Positions 28,019 through 37,453 of a stretch of DNA of 64,000 nt are shown here, in pieces. Source of the stretch: Collinsella sp. AF02-46-1 (lineage in GTDB: Bacteria > Actinomycetota > Coriobacteriia > Coriobacteriales > Coriobacteriaceae); NCBI RefSeq assembly GCF_003465825.1, contig NZ_QSBV01000013.1, forward strand, positions 1 through 64,000, written 5' to 3'. Position 1 is the stretch's first letter; each line of letters starts with the position of its first letter. The notes beneath the pieces were generated by a model that ran no database searches, was not told where the DNA came from, and worked only from the letters and a program-made list of their open reading frames with translations. The position numbers were made by a program, and so were the translations under genes.

Positions 28019-28051
28019 GGTGATCTCCTTTCCTTCTACCTACCGAGCGAA

Positions 28052-28450
28052 TTACCAGACGTAAGCGATGATCTCGCCGCCGACGTTGTGCTTGCGAGCA
28101 TCGCGGTCGGTCATGACGCCATGGCTGGTGGAAATGATGGCGGTACCAAGGCCACCGCGGACGCGGGGCATGTCGGCAACGCCGGTGTACTTACGCAGGC
28201 CCGGCTTGGAAATGCGGCGGATGCCGTTGATGACCTTAGCCTTCTTGGGACCATACTTAAGCGTGATGTGCAGAGTCTTCTGGGGAACGGTGTCCTCGAC
28301 ATCGTAGCCCTCGATGTAGCCCTCCTCGTGCAGAACACGAGCGATCTCGACGAGCTTCTTGCTGCTCGGCATGGAGACCGTGGCCTTGTTCACAGAGTTA
28401 GCGTTACGGATGCGCGTAAGCATATCTGCGATCGGGTCTGTAAGGTTCAT
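28052..28450 (-). CDS. rpsH: Ribosomal protein S8
   Basis: 30S protein and classical spc-operon regulator: [17 protein letters not shown] and the C-terminal [18 protein letters not shown]. Length 132. A hairpin CTTTGCCG/CGGCGAAG lies in the 119-bp gap upstream. Confidence 0.97.
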   Translation of the reverse strand: MNLTDPIADMLTRIRNANSVNKATVSMPSSKKLVEIARVLHEEGYIEGYDVEDTVPQKTLHITLKYGPKKAKVINGIRRISKPGLRKYTGVADMPRVRGGLGTAIISTSHGVMTDRDARKHNVGGEIIAYVW

Positions 28451-28569
28451 ACAGATTCTCCTTCGTTCTTGATGAACACGTGCTCTTGGTTCTTCGCCGC
28501 CCTTAACGGCAAAGCCTTTTTAGCGCGTTTTCCCTGTTCCAAACTGATGCTTGAAACGCTGGTAGTGAC

Positions 28570-28755
28570 TTACCAGCTGGCCTTCTTAACGCCGGGAAGC
28601 TCGCCCTTGAGTGCAAGCTCGCGGAAGCAGACACGGCACAGGCCGAACTTGCGGTACACAGAGTGCGGACGGCCGCAGCGCTGGCAGCGCGTGTACTCAC
28701 GAGTAGAGAACTTCTGCTTGCGATTGCACTTGACGATCATCGATGTCTTAGCCAC
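28570..28755 (-). CDS. rpsN: Ribosomal protein S14, zinc type
   Basis: A 61-residue short form with two CxxC pairs (CQRCGRP and CRVCFREL), the zinc-containing type-Z S14. It lies between rplE and rpsH. Confidence 0.96.
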   Translation of the reverse strand: MAKTSMIVKCNRKQKFSTREYTRCQRCGRPHSVYRKFGLCRVCFRELALKGELPGVKKASW

Positions 28756-28834
28756 TTATATCCTCCTCACATAGAGTATTGTTCGCCCCAAGCGCCGCCC
28801 CCTTGTGGGAACGGCGCTCATAGGGCAGGTGAAC

Positions 28835-29392
28835 CTATTTCTTGAACGGGAAACCGAAGGCGTCCAGAAGGGCCTTGGCCTCCTCATCGGTGTTGGCGGT
28901 GGTCACGAAAGTGATGTCCATACCACGCTGGTGATCGACGGAGTCGAAGTCGATCTCGGGGAAGATGAGCTGCTCGGTGACGCCCATGGAGAAGTTACCA
29001 CGGCCGTCGAAGCTCTTGGCGGAGATGCCGCGGAAGTCGCGGATACGGGGGATCGCGACGGAGGTCAGACGATCGAAGAACTCCCACATACGGTCGCCAC
29101 GCAGGGTAACCTTGCAGCCGATCGGCATACCAGCGCGCAGGCGGAAGGTAGCGATGGACTTGCGGGCACGGGTGATCATCGGCTGCTGGCCGGTGATGGC
29201 GCGCAGGTCGCGCACGGCACCGTCGATGGCCTTGGAATCGGTAGCGGCCTCGCCGACACCCATGTTCACGACGATCTTCTCAAACTTGGGGATCATCATG
29301 ACGTTCTCGTACTGGAACTTGTCCTGAAGCTGCTGCTTGACCTCGTTGTTGTACTTGGTCTTCAGACGCGGCACATACTTCTCTTCTGCCAT
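28835..29392 (-). CDS. rplE: Ribosomal protein L5
   Basis: 5S rRNA-binding 50S protein: [50 protein letters not shown]. Length 185, start with AAGGAG 5-6 nt upstream. In most bacteria rplX and rplN precede it; here a permease gene does, and rplE has its own leader and promoter-like sequence. Confidence 0.97.
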   Translation of the reverse strand: MAEEKYVPRLKTKYNNEVKQQLQDKFQYENVMMIPKFEKIVVNMGVGEAATDSKAIDGAVRDLRAITGQQPMITRARKSIATFRLRAGMPIGCKVTLRGDRMWEFFDRLTSVAIPRIRDFRGISAKSFDGRGNFSMGVTEQLIFPEIDFDSVDHQRGMDITFVTTANTDEEAKALLDAFGFPFKK

Positions 29393-29529
29393 TGTTCACT
29401 CCTTCTTGGGGTTTTAAGCACGGGGCGTGGCCACGATGGGTTGTCCTCGTGCCTCCTGGCTGCATCCGCGCCGCTCATGGCATTTTGCGGTTTGGACTCG
29501 ACGCAGCAGGAGCCGACAAAACAATCGGT

Positions 29530-29558
29530 ACTATACGCGCATCGGGAGAGTATTTCCA
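29530..29558 (-). promoter_or_regulatory. Probable promoter of the rplE ribosomal operon
   Basis: On the minus strand TGGAAA (29558-29553), 17 bp, TATAGT (29535-29530). The leader of about 130 nt contains a hairpin (CACGA/TCGTG) before the rplE ribosome-binding site. The -10 box is good, the -35 weak. Confidence 0.5.
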
Positions 29559-29699
29559 GAAAAACCTCGTCTGCCTGCACAACTCCACAACTCCCCCGCA
29601 CAAATTGGTCTCAACAAGCAGTTGCGGTGAAATAGGGACTGTTTGGCGGCCTAACAGGCTTAAACAATCCGTATTTCAACGCAACTCATATATGGGGCG

Positions 29700-31013
29700 T
29701 TATTTTTGGCGAGGCAGGACCAGGTTGAGGACGACGGCAACAAGTGCGGCGACGGCAATGGAGGATCCGCCAAAGACGGTGCCGACCCATGCGGGGAATC
29801 CAGCGCCAGCAAGCGCGCCGGCCGTGCGCTCAATGCCCGTGCCAAAGGCGATAGAGAGACCCATGAGCGTGGTATCGCGCTGAGACAGGCCGTGACGGGC
29901 AAACATGACAACGCCGTTCATGCCGATGGTCGCGAACACGCCGATCGTGGCGCCGCCGATTACCGGCTGCGGAATGGACGTGAGCACTGCCGCACACTTG
30001 GGTAGCAGACCCGCGATGAGCAAGATGGCGGCGGCAAGCGTAAAGACCATACGGTTGACGACCTTGTTCTCGGCGATAATGCCCACGTTCTGGCCAAAGG
30101 TTGCCGTGGGGACGCCGCCAAAAAAGCCCGACAGCATACCGACCAGGCCGTTGGCGATCAGGCCACCCGAGATCTGGCTATCGGTCGCAGGGGTATCGAG
30201 CGCAGCGGACGAGACAGCGGCAAACTCACCCATAACCTGCACGGCGTTGACAATGGCGACGACGCCCACGACGGCGCACGCGGCCGGGTCGAACACCAGG
30301 CGATGGGCGCCCAGGGCCGGCGGGGCGAACCAGCTGGCAGTCGCGATGGCCGAGAAATCGACCATGCCCAACACCGCAGCCAAAACAAAGCCCGCGCAGA
30401 TACCAGCCAGGATGCTGCCCAGCCTAAGCGCGCCCTTGCCGTAGTTGCCGGCCATAAAGGTAACGACGAACGTCACGAGTGCGACGGCCCAGTTGGTGAC
30501 ACTGCCAAAATCGGCCGCGCCCTCCCCGCCCGCCATGGAGGCAACTGCCACTGGGCATAGCGACAGGCCAATGACAAAGATAACGGTGCCAAGCACCGGG
30601 GCCGGAAACAGAAAACTCACGCGCCTAAACAGTAGGCCGAAGAGCGCGACGAGCGCGCCGCCGATTACCTGGGCGCCCAGTACGGCCTCAAAACCAAGCT
30701 CAAGACCGACTGCCTTGAGCGCCGGCACGAAGGTAAAGCTCGCACCCATCACAATGGGCAGGCCCGAACCGACGACACCTTTTATGGGAAACTGTTGAAG
30801 GAAAATGTCAAGCGCCGAGAGGACGAGCGACGCCTGGATGACAGCGGCTTCCTCTTGAGGGGTAAAGCCACAGACCGACGCGATAATGATGGCGGGCGTG
30901 ACGATACCCGCGAATGCCGCCAGCACATGCTGCAGTGCATGGGGTAATACCTGCACAAACGAAACTTTTCCCGTACGCTCGAACAGGGCATCCCCTGCTG
31001 CCGACTCTGCCAT
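29700..31013 (-). CDS. NCS2-family xanthine/uric acid permease
   Basis: A 437-residue nucleobase:cation symporter-2 with about 12-14 membrane segments. Family segments visible are LPHALQHVLAAFAGIVTPA (N-terminus with the conserved Gln-His), GSGLPIVMGASFTFVPAL and the signature stretch around GGLIANGLVGMLSGFFGGVPTATFGQNVG. Neighbouring xdhC and molybdenum-hydroxylase genes argue for xanthine or urate rather than uracil (inference). The start at 31013 has GGGAGG at 5 nt; the longer frame to 31076 lacks one. Confidence 0.85.
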   Translation of the reverse strand: MAESAAGDALFERTGKVSFVQVLPHALQHVLAAFAGIVTPAIIIASVCGFTPQEEAAVIQASLVLSALDIFLQQFPIKGVVGSGLPIVMGASFTFVPALKAVGLELGFEAVLGAQVIGGALVALFGLLFRRVSFLFPAPVLGTVIFVIGLSLCPVAVASMAGGEGAADFGSVTNWAVALVTFVVTFMAGNYGKGALRLGSILAGICAGFVLAAVLGMVDFSAIATASWFAPPALGAHRLVFDPAACAVVGVVAIVNAVQVMGEFAAVSSAALDTPATDSQISGGLIANGLVGMLSGFFGGVPTATFGQNVGIIAENKVVNRMVFTLAAAILLIAGLLPKCAAVLTSIPQPVIGGATIGVFATIGMNGVVMFARHGLSQRDTTLMGLSIAFGTGIERTAGALAGAGFPAWVGTVFGGSSIAVAALVAVVLNLVLPRQK

Positions 31014-31140
31014 TTGCGCCTCCCATACCCTAGGCAGCGGCCCCATACCGCTCAACGGTCGGACATTATAGGGCATATGGCACAGGTAGCATTTTGACCC
31101 GCATGCGGCAGAGGGCTGGGGCAGCTCATTTGGGATGCGA

Positions 31141-32184
31141 CTAGCGCTTGCGGGGGACGAGTTTGGTGCGGCGCAGGTGGATCATCTCGGCGGCGATGGA
31201 GATGGCGATTTCCTCGGGGTCCTCGGCCTCGATGGCGACTCCGATCGGCAGGTGCAGCTCGTTGATTTGCTCCTGCGTAAAGCCCTCCTGCTCCAGGCGG
31301 GCGCGCACAAAGGCAGTCTTGCGGCGCGAGCCCAAGCAGCCCAGATAGGCGGGCTTGGCGCGCATGGCCTGAATCACCACGTCGATATCGGACTTGTGAC
31401 CCGCCGTGGCGACGACCACCAGGTCGCGCGGGCCGATAGGGCACTGCTTGCTCAGGTTCTTGTAGTCGACCAAACGACGGTCGTAGACACCGGGCACCCA
31501 TTCGGGGGTCAGCGTGCCGGGACGGTCGTCGCAAGCCACGACGGCAAAGCCCGCCGCCGTGAGCACCCGCGCCGTCGCAGCGCCCACGTGGCCGCAGCCA
31601 AAGATATAGGTCAGGCCCTCGGGGCAGAGCGTCTCGATGTGCGCCGTGGGAATCTCGGAGGCGGCGTTGGTGTAGGTGACCTTACTCCCCTCCTCCACCA
31701 GCGAAAGCCCGGGGCAGCCCGCAATGGTGCGGCGCGATTCCTCGCCATGGTACTCGGCCACATCGCCCTCGAGCACGCTCGCGATAAACGGCTCAAAGTC
31801 GATGACGAAGTCGCCGATGCGCCGATAGGCCAAGATGTCGGCAACCGACTGGAACAACGGCGCCTGCGATACATCCAGGCGCAGATAGCACAGGCAGATG
31901 GCTCCGCCGCAGATCATGCCGGTATCGGAGTTCTCGCCGCCCATAGTGTAGCGGACCAGACGCGACTGTCCCGCGCTCAGGAGCTCGCGCGCCTCATCCA
32001 GCGCAAAGAGCTCAATCTTGCCGCCGCCGATAGTGCCCGCCTGGCTGCCATCGGCAAAGACGGCCATCCAGGCGCCCACACCGCGCGGGGACGACCCCGC
32101 CGTACCGGCCACGACCACCAGCTCGCACGTCTCGCCAGCACGCAGGGCGGCAAGCGCCGCATTCACAACATCGAGCTTTTCCAT
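31141..32184 (-). CDS. XdhC/CoxI-family molybdenum hydroxylase maturation factor
   Basis: A 347-residue protein that by family knowledge helps insert sulfurated (or here perhaps selenium-modified) molybdenum cofactor into xanthine dehydrogenase. N-terminal XdhC/CoxI domain (GTAGSSPRGVGAWMAV, GTIGGGKIE), C-terminal Rossmann domain (LTYIFGCGHVGAATARVL, ACDDRPG, VVVATAGHKSD, YLGCLGSRRK). It lies 9 bp after yqeB and is probably cotranscribed with it. Confidence 0.9.
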   Translation of the reverse strand: MEKLDVVNAALAALRAGETCELVVVAGTAGSSPRGVGAWMAVFADGSQAGTIGGGKIELFALDEARELLSAGQSRLVRYTMGGENSDTGMICGGAICLCYLRLDVSQAPLFQSVADILAYRRIGDFVIDFEPFIASVLEGDVAEYHGEESRRTIAGCPGLSLVEEGSKVTYTNAASEIPTAHIETLCPEGLTYIFGCGHVGAATARVLTAAGFAVVACDDRPGTLTPEWVPGVYDRRLVDYKNLSKQCPIGPRDLVVVATAGHKSDIDVVIQAMRAKPAYLGCLGSRRKTAFVRARLEQEGFTQEQINELHLPIGVAIEAEDPEEIAISIAAEMIHLRRTKLVPRKR

Positions 32185-32193
32185 TGCCGCCTT

Positions 32194-32988
32194 CTATCCT
32201 CTAAAGACATCGGTGAGCATAGCGAGTGCCTCGAGCACGCCGCCGCCGACCGACGTCGCTTTGTCCGAAATGTAGTTGATATAGCTGGCATCGCCGCGCG
32301 GGTCGACATCGGCGCATTTAAAGCCCTCAGTCACCTGCACGCCGTTCGCCAAAAGCCCGCGCAGACAGCCATCGATCTGCGTGCACATGGGCGTATCGCC
32401 CGCGTAGCCAATCACGTCTCCGGCGCTCACGATGTCGCCGATTGCGCGGTCGGACCGAAACACGCCGGCGGTGGGGCTGTGGATAACACGTTCCTTGCCA
32501 TAGCCGGCGATAATGCCCGGCACGCCCGTGTTGGGCTGGGGCGAACCTTGGGTAATGACACGGCCGAGAAAATGCCCGCGCATGGTCTCGACCACGGCGT
32601 CGCAGTCAACCGGCGCGGTAAAGCCCGGCCCCACAGCGATGACGGCAGGCGCCATGTCGCGCGTGGTGCCCAAGTTGCGCTTAGCCAAAATCGCGTCGAC
32701 CACAGCCGCGGGTTTCAGCTCGCCGAGCATCTTGGCCTGAGGGTCCACCACAACGGCGACGTCTCCAGCCTCGGTAATCTCAAGCGCCTCAGCCGGCGTC
32801 CGTGCCAAGCGAGCGCGAATGCCTTCGACCTCGACCTCGCCCAGGCGAATGGCCTCGCAAAAACAGATTGTGCGGCGGATGCACGTGGGAACCGCGATAT
32901 CGGCCATAACGACCGAAACGCCGGCGCGCACCAAGCGAGCGGCGACGCCCGTGGCGATATCGCCGGCGCCGCGAACATAAACGAGCAT
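32194..32988 (-). CDS. yqeB: YqeB-type selenium-dependent molybdenum hydroxylase protein
   Basis: A 264-residue protein of the EF2563/YqeB family, associated with labile-selenium molybdenum hydroxylases. It starts with a Rossmann-like LVYVRGAGDIATGVAARL; RGHFLGRVITQGSPQPNTG and PTAGVFRSDRAIGD are typical. The biochemical role is not settled. It is divergent from yqeC across a 102-bp promoter region. Confidence 0.85.
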   Translation of the reverse strand: MLVYVRGAGDIATGVAARLVRAGVSVVMADIAVPTCIRRTICFCEAIRLGEVEVEGIRARLARTPAEALEITEAGDVAVVVDPQAKMLGELKPAAVVDAILAKRNLGTTRDMAPAVIAVGPGFTAPVDCDAVVETMRGHFLGRVITQGSPQPNTGVPGIIAGYGKERVIHSPTAGVFRSDRAIGDIVSAGDVIGYAGDTPMCTQIDGCLRGLLANGVQVTEGFKCADVDPRGDASYINYISDKATSVGGGVLEALAMLTDVFRG

Positions 32989-33090
32989 TCCCGGGGCACC
33001 TCCCTGTGCTACGGTTTGAGCAGAGCAAAAGCGGTTCGGCCGCTACTCTGATGATTATTTATTATCACAGTATTATACGGCGGTGAACAG

Positions 33091-33828
33091 ATGGAAACGG
33101 TTAGCGGCAATCTTGCCTCCGCGCTCAGGATCGAGTCGGGCATTACCGCGATTATCGGCAGTGGCGGCAAGTCGACGCTGCTGAAGACGCTGGGTCTCGA
33201 GCTCATGCGCGCTGGCGGCCGCGTGCTCCTCTGTACCACCACGCACATGTTTCCCGTCGCCGGCGTGTCATGGGATGGGTCGAGCCGTCGCCTGGACGCC
33301 GCGCCTTGGAAGCCGGGGACCCTACATGTTCCCGGCTGCACCTGCGAGGCATGCGCGGGACTTGTCCGCGGAAGTATCTGCCAGGCGGGTGTTTTGAACC
33401 CGGAGACAGGCAAGCTCTCCGCCCCCGCTGAGCCGATCGACCAGCTGGCGCAGCGCTTTGACTATGTGTTGGCCGAGGCAGATGGCAGCAAGCGACTCCC
33501 GCTCAAGGCGCATGCCGCCTGGGAGCCGGTAATTCCCGCCGCCACGGCAAACGTTGTCTGGGTCGTCGGCGCCTCGGGGCTGGGCAGGCCCGTCGCCGAG
33601 GTTGTCCACCGCCCCGAGCTCTTCTGCGAGCGCTGCGGCTGCGAGCCTACCGACATCGCCACGCCCGAGCGCGTCGCCCAGGTGCTCAATGCCGAGATGC
33701 AGGCGCTGGGACTCAGCACCGCACGCGTCATGCTCAACCAAGCCGACACGCTTGCCGACCCAACAATGGCAGATCGCTTCGAGGCAGCCCTCAACCGCCC
33801 CCTCATCGCCACCAGCCTCCAGGGGTAG
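33091..33828 (+). CDS. yqeC: YqeC-type selenium cofactor biosynthesis protein
   Basis: A 245-residue putative nucleotide-binding protein with a P-loop-like IIGSGGKSTLLKTLG and TTTHMFPV, YVLAEADGSKRLPLKAHA and VVWVVGASGLG, the YqeC family pattern. By genomic context it is linked to the selenium-dependent molybdenum hydroxylase set. It is the only rightward gene in this cluster half; its TAG stop forms the first bases of a long nested palindrome. Confidence 0.85.
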   Translation: METVSGNLASALRIESGITAIIGSGGKSTLLKTLGLELMRAGGRVLLCTTTHMFPVAGVSWDGSSRRLDAAPWKPGTLHVPGCTCEACAGLVRGSICQAGVLNPETGKLSAPAEPIDQLAQRFDYVLAEADGSKRLPLKAHAAWEPVIPAATANVVWVVGASGLGRPVAEVVHRPELFCERCGCEPTDIATPERVAQVLNAEMQALGLSTARVMLNQADTLADPTMADRFEAALNRPLIATSLQG

Positions 33829-33894
33829 CAAATTTGGGACGGGGCTCTTTTTGCTACCCCGTCCCGAAAAATCATCTCCCAAATTAGCTACCCC
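33822..33894. repeat. Nested palindrome between convergent yqeC and hydA
   Basis: Outer arms GGGGTAGC (33822-33829) and GCTACCCC (33887-33894), middle arms AATTTGGGA/TCCCAAATT, and inner arms GGGACGGGG (33836-33844) and CCCCGTCCC (33857-33865). It starts inside the yqeC stop codon and ends 13 bp before the hydA stop. No T tract follows on either strand, so it looks like a REP-type element more than a plain terminator. Confidence 0.75.
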
Positions 33895-33907
33895 GGCGGT
33901 CTTCCTG

Positions 33908-35275
33908 TTAGCGGGGCACGTAGCGGCCGGGTTGGGCTCCGGTGGGCTCGCCGTCGCGTGCCGCCAGCACGCCGTTCACAAACACGGCCTTGGCGCGGCC
34001 ATGTGCCCCAAAGCCCTCGAGCGGCGTGTAGTCCACGGCCTGATGCTGCGTCGCGGCGCTGATCGTCCAACGCGCGCACGGATCCCACACGCACACGTCG
34101 GCATCGGCGCCCTCGGCAAGACAGCCCTTGCGCGGATACATGCCAAAAACGCGCGCCGGATTCTCGCTCATCAAGCGGCACAGATCCTCGGGACCCAGCT
34201 GTCCCTCAAAGCTCGTAGCGATCGCGACGGGGCGATGCTCCACGCCGGGCCCGCCGTTGGGAATCGCGCGGAAGTCGTCGCGCCCGCGGTCCTTTTGCCC
34301 GTGCAGGTTAAAGCTGCAGTGGTCGGTGGCGATAGTATCGATCTCGCCGGCCACAAGCGCCTCGCGCAGGGCTGCACGGTCGCCGGCATGGCGCAGCGGC
34401 GGGCTCATCACATACTTGGCGCCCGCAAAGCCGTCCTCGCCCTGCTCCAGATAGCAGGTGTCGTCGAGCATCAGATACTGAGGGCATGTCTCGACATAGA
34501 TGTTCTTCTGCCCGCGCGCTTTGGCAGCGCGAATGGCCTCGAGCCCCAGCTTGGTCGAAAGGTGCACCACGTTGACCGGAGCGTCCCCGGCCAAGTGCGC
34601 CAGATACAGCAGGCGGCTCACGGCCTCGGCCTCACACACGTCCGGACGGCTGAGCGCATGGCCCTCGGGCCCGTGGATACCCTGCTCAAACACGCGCTTC
34701 TGCAGCGCGTTGACCAACGTGCCGTTCTCGCAATGCACGCACAGGATACCGCCCACGCGCTTGAGCTCCTCCAGCACCTCGAGCGTCTCGGCATCGTCCA
34801 GGCGCAGATGGTCGTAGGCAAAGTAGGTCTTAAACGACGACACGCCCGCCTCGCGCATGGCCGAAAGATCGGCGCGGTTGCGCTCATTCCACTCGGCAAG
34901 CGCCATATGGAAGGCATAGTTGGCGGTGCAGGTGCCGTCGGCGCGATGACGCCACTCGACCAAGGCATCGGGCATGGTCACGCCGCGATCGGCCGTCGCG
35001 TAGTCCACAATGGTCGTCGTGCCGCCGCAGGCAGCCGCGCGCGTGCCGGTCTCAAAGCTATCGGCTGTCCAATCCATGCCGGTCCAGCACTGCATGTGCG
35101 TGTGCCCATCGATAAAGCCCGGGAACACCCAGCAGCCCGCAGCATCCTCGACGGTATCGCCCTCGGCCGGCTCAATCGCCGCGGCAATCCGCACGATCTT
35201 ATCGCCATCCATGGCAAGATCGGCGCGGCGAAGCCCCTGGGGCGTCACGAGTGCGCCGTTTTTGATGATGATCAT
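33908..35275 (-). CDS. hydA: Dihydropyrimidinase / hydantoinase-type amidohydrolase
   Basis: A 455-residue cyclic amide hydrolase that opens a purine- or pyrimidine-derived ring. Metal ligands: DGHTHM (His58, His60), the carboxylated lysine in SSFKTYFAYD, and histidines or Asp in VNVVHLST and IATDHCSF. YVETCPQYL is typical of the dihydropyrimidinase/HyuA group. In the yge/ygf set its counterpart is thought to open an oxidised purine intermediate (inference for this gene). It is the last gene of the leftward operon dpaL-ygeY-ygeW-mocA-hydA. Confidence 0.88.
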   Translation of the reverse strand: MIIIKNGALVTPQGLRRADLAMDGDKIVRIAAAIEPAEGDTVEDAAGCWVFPGFIDGHTHMQCWTGMDWTADSFETGTRAAACGGTTTIVDYATADRGVTMPDALVEWRHRADGTCTANYAFHMALAEWNERNRADLSAMREAGVSSFKTYFAYDHLRLDDAETLEVLEELKRVGGILCVHCENGTLVNALQKRVFEQGIHGPEGHALSRPDVCEAEAVSRLLYLAHLAGDAPVNVVHLSTKLGLEAIRAAKARGQKNIYVETCPQYLMLDDTCYLEQGEDGFAGAKYVMSPPLRHAGDRAALREALVAGEIDTIATDHCSFNLHGQKDRGRDDFRAIPNGGPGVEHRPVAIATSFEGQLGPEDLCRLMSENPARVFGMYPRKGCLAEGADADVCVWDPCARWTISAATQHQAVDYTPLEGFGAHGRAKAVFVNGVLAARDGEPTGAQPGRYVPR

Positions 35276-35284
35276 AATTGCTCC

Positions 35285-35899
35285 TTATTGATTGATGCAG
35301 TTGGCCACGCGATCAAAATACGAGCAGGCGGCGATATGCTCCGTTATGCGTCGCTGTCCCTTGACGGTATCGACGTCCCACAGCTCGTAGGCACGCGCCT
35401 CGACCAGCACCACGTCGACGCGGCCTTTGAGGATCGAACCGCCGCCGTCCTTACCCTCAAGACACATAAGTGCATCGAACAGTTCCGCCGGAAAGAGCAC
35501 CGGGCTCGAAGGCTCACCGTTGCACGCAAGACGCACCGGATGCTTGCGGCCACGCTCGTCAAATGCACGAACCATAGCCTCAAAAGAATCCGAACTCACG
35601 AGCGGCTGGTCGCCCGGCAAAAAGAGGCAACCTTTCCAGTTACGTTCGACTCCCCACGAAAGGCCCGCACGGACGCTTTCGCTGCGCAGCTCGCCATCGT
35701 GCAGCACGCACGGGCAATGCTTGTCATCACAAATCTGAGCGACCTCGGGCCAACGCGTCGAAACCACAACGTCAAAGCCCCGGGGAACCGAATCAATGGT
35801 CCGGGCAATCAGCGGCTCGCCATAGATATCGGCGAGCATCTTGTTAGAGCCAAATCGCTTGCCCTCGCCCGAAGCCATAATGACGCAACCAAGTTTCAT
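35285..35899 (-). CDS. MocA/YgfJ-like molybdenum cofactor nucleotidyltransferase
   Basis: A 204-residue nucleotidyltransferase with the NTP-binding N-terminus VIMASGEGKRFGSNKML, FLPGDQPLVS and GEPSSPVLFP. The family transfers CMP (MocA) to molybdopterin or has a related role in selenium-dependent hydroxylases (YgfJ); the context here favours the YgfJ-like role. ATG at 35899 has GGGGAGG upstream; the longer frame to 35950 is unsupported. Confidence 0.82.
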   Translation of the reverse strand: MKLGCVIMASGEGKRFGSNKMLADIYGEPLIARTIDSVPRGFDVVVSTRWPEVAQICDDKHCPCVLHDGELRSESVRAGLSWGVERNWKGCLFLPGDQPLVSSDSFEAMVRAFDERGRKHPVRLACNGEPSSPVLFPAELFDALMCLEGKDGGGSILKGRVDVVLVEARAYELWDVDTVKGQRRITEHIAACSYFDRVANCINQ

Positions 35900-36049
35900 G
35901 GCGATACCTCCCCTGAAACCATCGTACCCATAACTCGCGTCGCGGGGCATCTACATCGAAAGCGCTTATCCCGCACGCCCACGATGCAAAAAGGGGCACC
36001 CCGCCGGTTGGCAGAGCGCCCCCTTTACATGGCTTACCTCAACCCAGCT

Positions 36050-37252
36050 TTAGGCCTGGAACCAACGGGCGGTGTTGCGCTCGTCGAGGGCCTTGAGGGT
36101 AGCGGCGGGATCGGCAACCTTCTGCAGGAACATCATGGCTGCGATGGCGTACGGCTTGTAGCTGGCCTCCTTGTACATGCCCACGCGGTGCATGTCGAAG
36201 ACGTCGGCGTTGACCTCGCCGTGCTCGCAAGAGACACCGGAGATGTCGGCAGGCAGCGGATGCATAAAGATGGTGTCCTGGCCGTTGGCGGTCTTCTCCA
36301 TGAGCTCGGTCGTGGAGCACCAATCCTGATGCGTGGCGTTCTGAGCGAGCAGCTCCTTCTCGAGTGCAGCGATGCCGGCGTCGTCGCCCTCGGCGTACAG
36401 GTTGGTGCGCTTCTCCATGGCGGCAAACGGAGCCCAGCTCTTCGGGATCACGATGTCGGCGCCCTCGAAGGCCTCGGCCATGGTGTTGACCTGCTTAAAG
36501 GTGGTGCCGGACTCGGCGGCATAACCCTTGGCGCGCTCGACGACCTCGGGCATGAGGTCGTAGCCCTCGGGGTGGGCCAGGGTGACGTCCATGCCAAAAC
36601 GGGGCAGCAGGCTGATCAGCGACTGCGGGCAGGACAGCGGCTTGCCGTAAGAGGGCGAGTAGGCCCAGGTGACGGCAACCTTCTTGCCCTTGAGGTTCTC
36701 AAGACCGCCAAACTCGTTGATGAGGTAGAGCATGTCGGCAGAGGACTGCGTGGGGTGATCGGAGTCGGACTGCAGGGAGATGAGCGTGGGACGGTGATCC
36801 AGAACGCCGTCCTCGTAGGCCTGCTGGACAGACTCGGAGACCTCGGCCATGTAGGCGTCGCCCTTGCCGATGTACATGTCGTCACGGATGCCGATGACGT
36901 CGGCCATGAAGGAGATCATGGTAGCGGTCTCGCGGACGGTCTCGCCGTGAGCGATCTGGGACTTCTTCTCGTCCAGGTCCTGCAGCTCAAGACCGAGCAG
37001 GTTGGCTGCCTTAGAGAAGGAGAAGCGCGTACGGGTGGAGTTGTCACGGAACAGGGAGACGGCCAGACCCGAATCGAAGATCTTGGACGAAACGTTGTTC
37101 TCGCGCAGCTCGCGCAGGGCGTCGGCGACGATGTAGAGCGCCTTGAGCTCATCGGTGGTCTTATCCCAGGTGTGCAGGAAGTCGCTGCCGTACATGCCCT
37201 TAAAATCGAGGCCGTTCAGCTGCTCGACGAGCTCGGTAAACTTGGCGTCCAT
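36050..37252 (-). CDS. ygeW: YgeW-type knotted carbamoyltransferase
   Basis: A 400-residue member of the aspartate/ornithine carbamoyltransferase superfamily. The carbamoyl-phosphate motif is FRDNSTRTRFSFSKAAN; HPTQSSADML and FMHPLPADISG are also conserved. The native substrate of YgeW is not established; in this pathway it may form carbamoyl phosphate from a ureido compound, yielding ATP (inference). ATG at 37252 follows AAAGGA; the frame upstream to 37438 lies in repeat-like DNA. Confidence 0.9.
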   Translation of the reverse strand: MDAKFTELVEQLNGLDFKGMYGSDFLHTWDKTTDELKALYIVADALRELRENNVSSKIFDSGLAVSLFRDNSTRTRFSFSKAANLLGLELQDLDEKKSQIAHGETVRETATMISFMADVIGIRDDMYIGKGDAYMAEVSESVQQAYEDGVLDHRPTLISLQSDSDHPTQSSADMLYLINEFGGLENLKGKKVAVTWAYSPSYGKPLSCPQSLISLLPRFGMDVTLAHPEGYDLMPEVVERAKGYAAESGTTFKQVNTMAEAFEGADIVIPKSWAPFAAMEKRTNLYAEGDDAGIAALEKELLAQNATHQDWCSTTELMEKTANGQDTIFMHPLPADISGVSCEHGEVNADVFDMHRVGMYKEASYKPYAIAAMMFLQKVADPAATLKALDERNTARWFQA

Positions 37253-37407
37253 GTAAATATCCTTTCCAAAGATGAAACGATTGCAATGAGTAGATGTGCT
37301 CCGGCATGCGCGTGTGGCTAGAACATGCAGAGCACTATGACGAGGACCCGCTACCGTTGAGGAAGCATGGGAGATAACGACCGCGGGCCCCAAGTCAACA
37401 AGGGGTG

Positions 37408-37430
37408 CCGGGGACACGAGCTGTCCCCGG
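37408..37430. repeat. GGGGACA palindrome after ygeY
   Basis: CCGGGGACA (37408-37416) and TGTCCCCGG (37422-37430) with a 5-nt loop. It could stabilise or punctuate the mRNA between ygeY and ygeW; no T tract follows. Confidence 0.75.
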
Positions 37431-37453
37431 CTCAACAAGATCGAGGAATGGGA

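Noticed and set aside
33554-37321. 1,255-residue plus-strand protein opposite hydA, mocA-like and ygeW genes
   Set aside because: Runs antisense through three well-supported genes and their gaps; composition is typical of a shadow frame.
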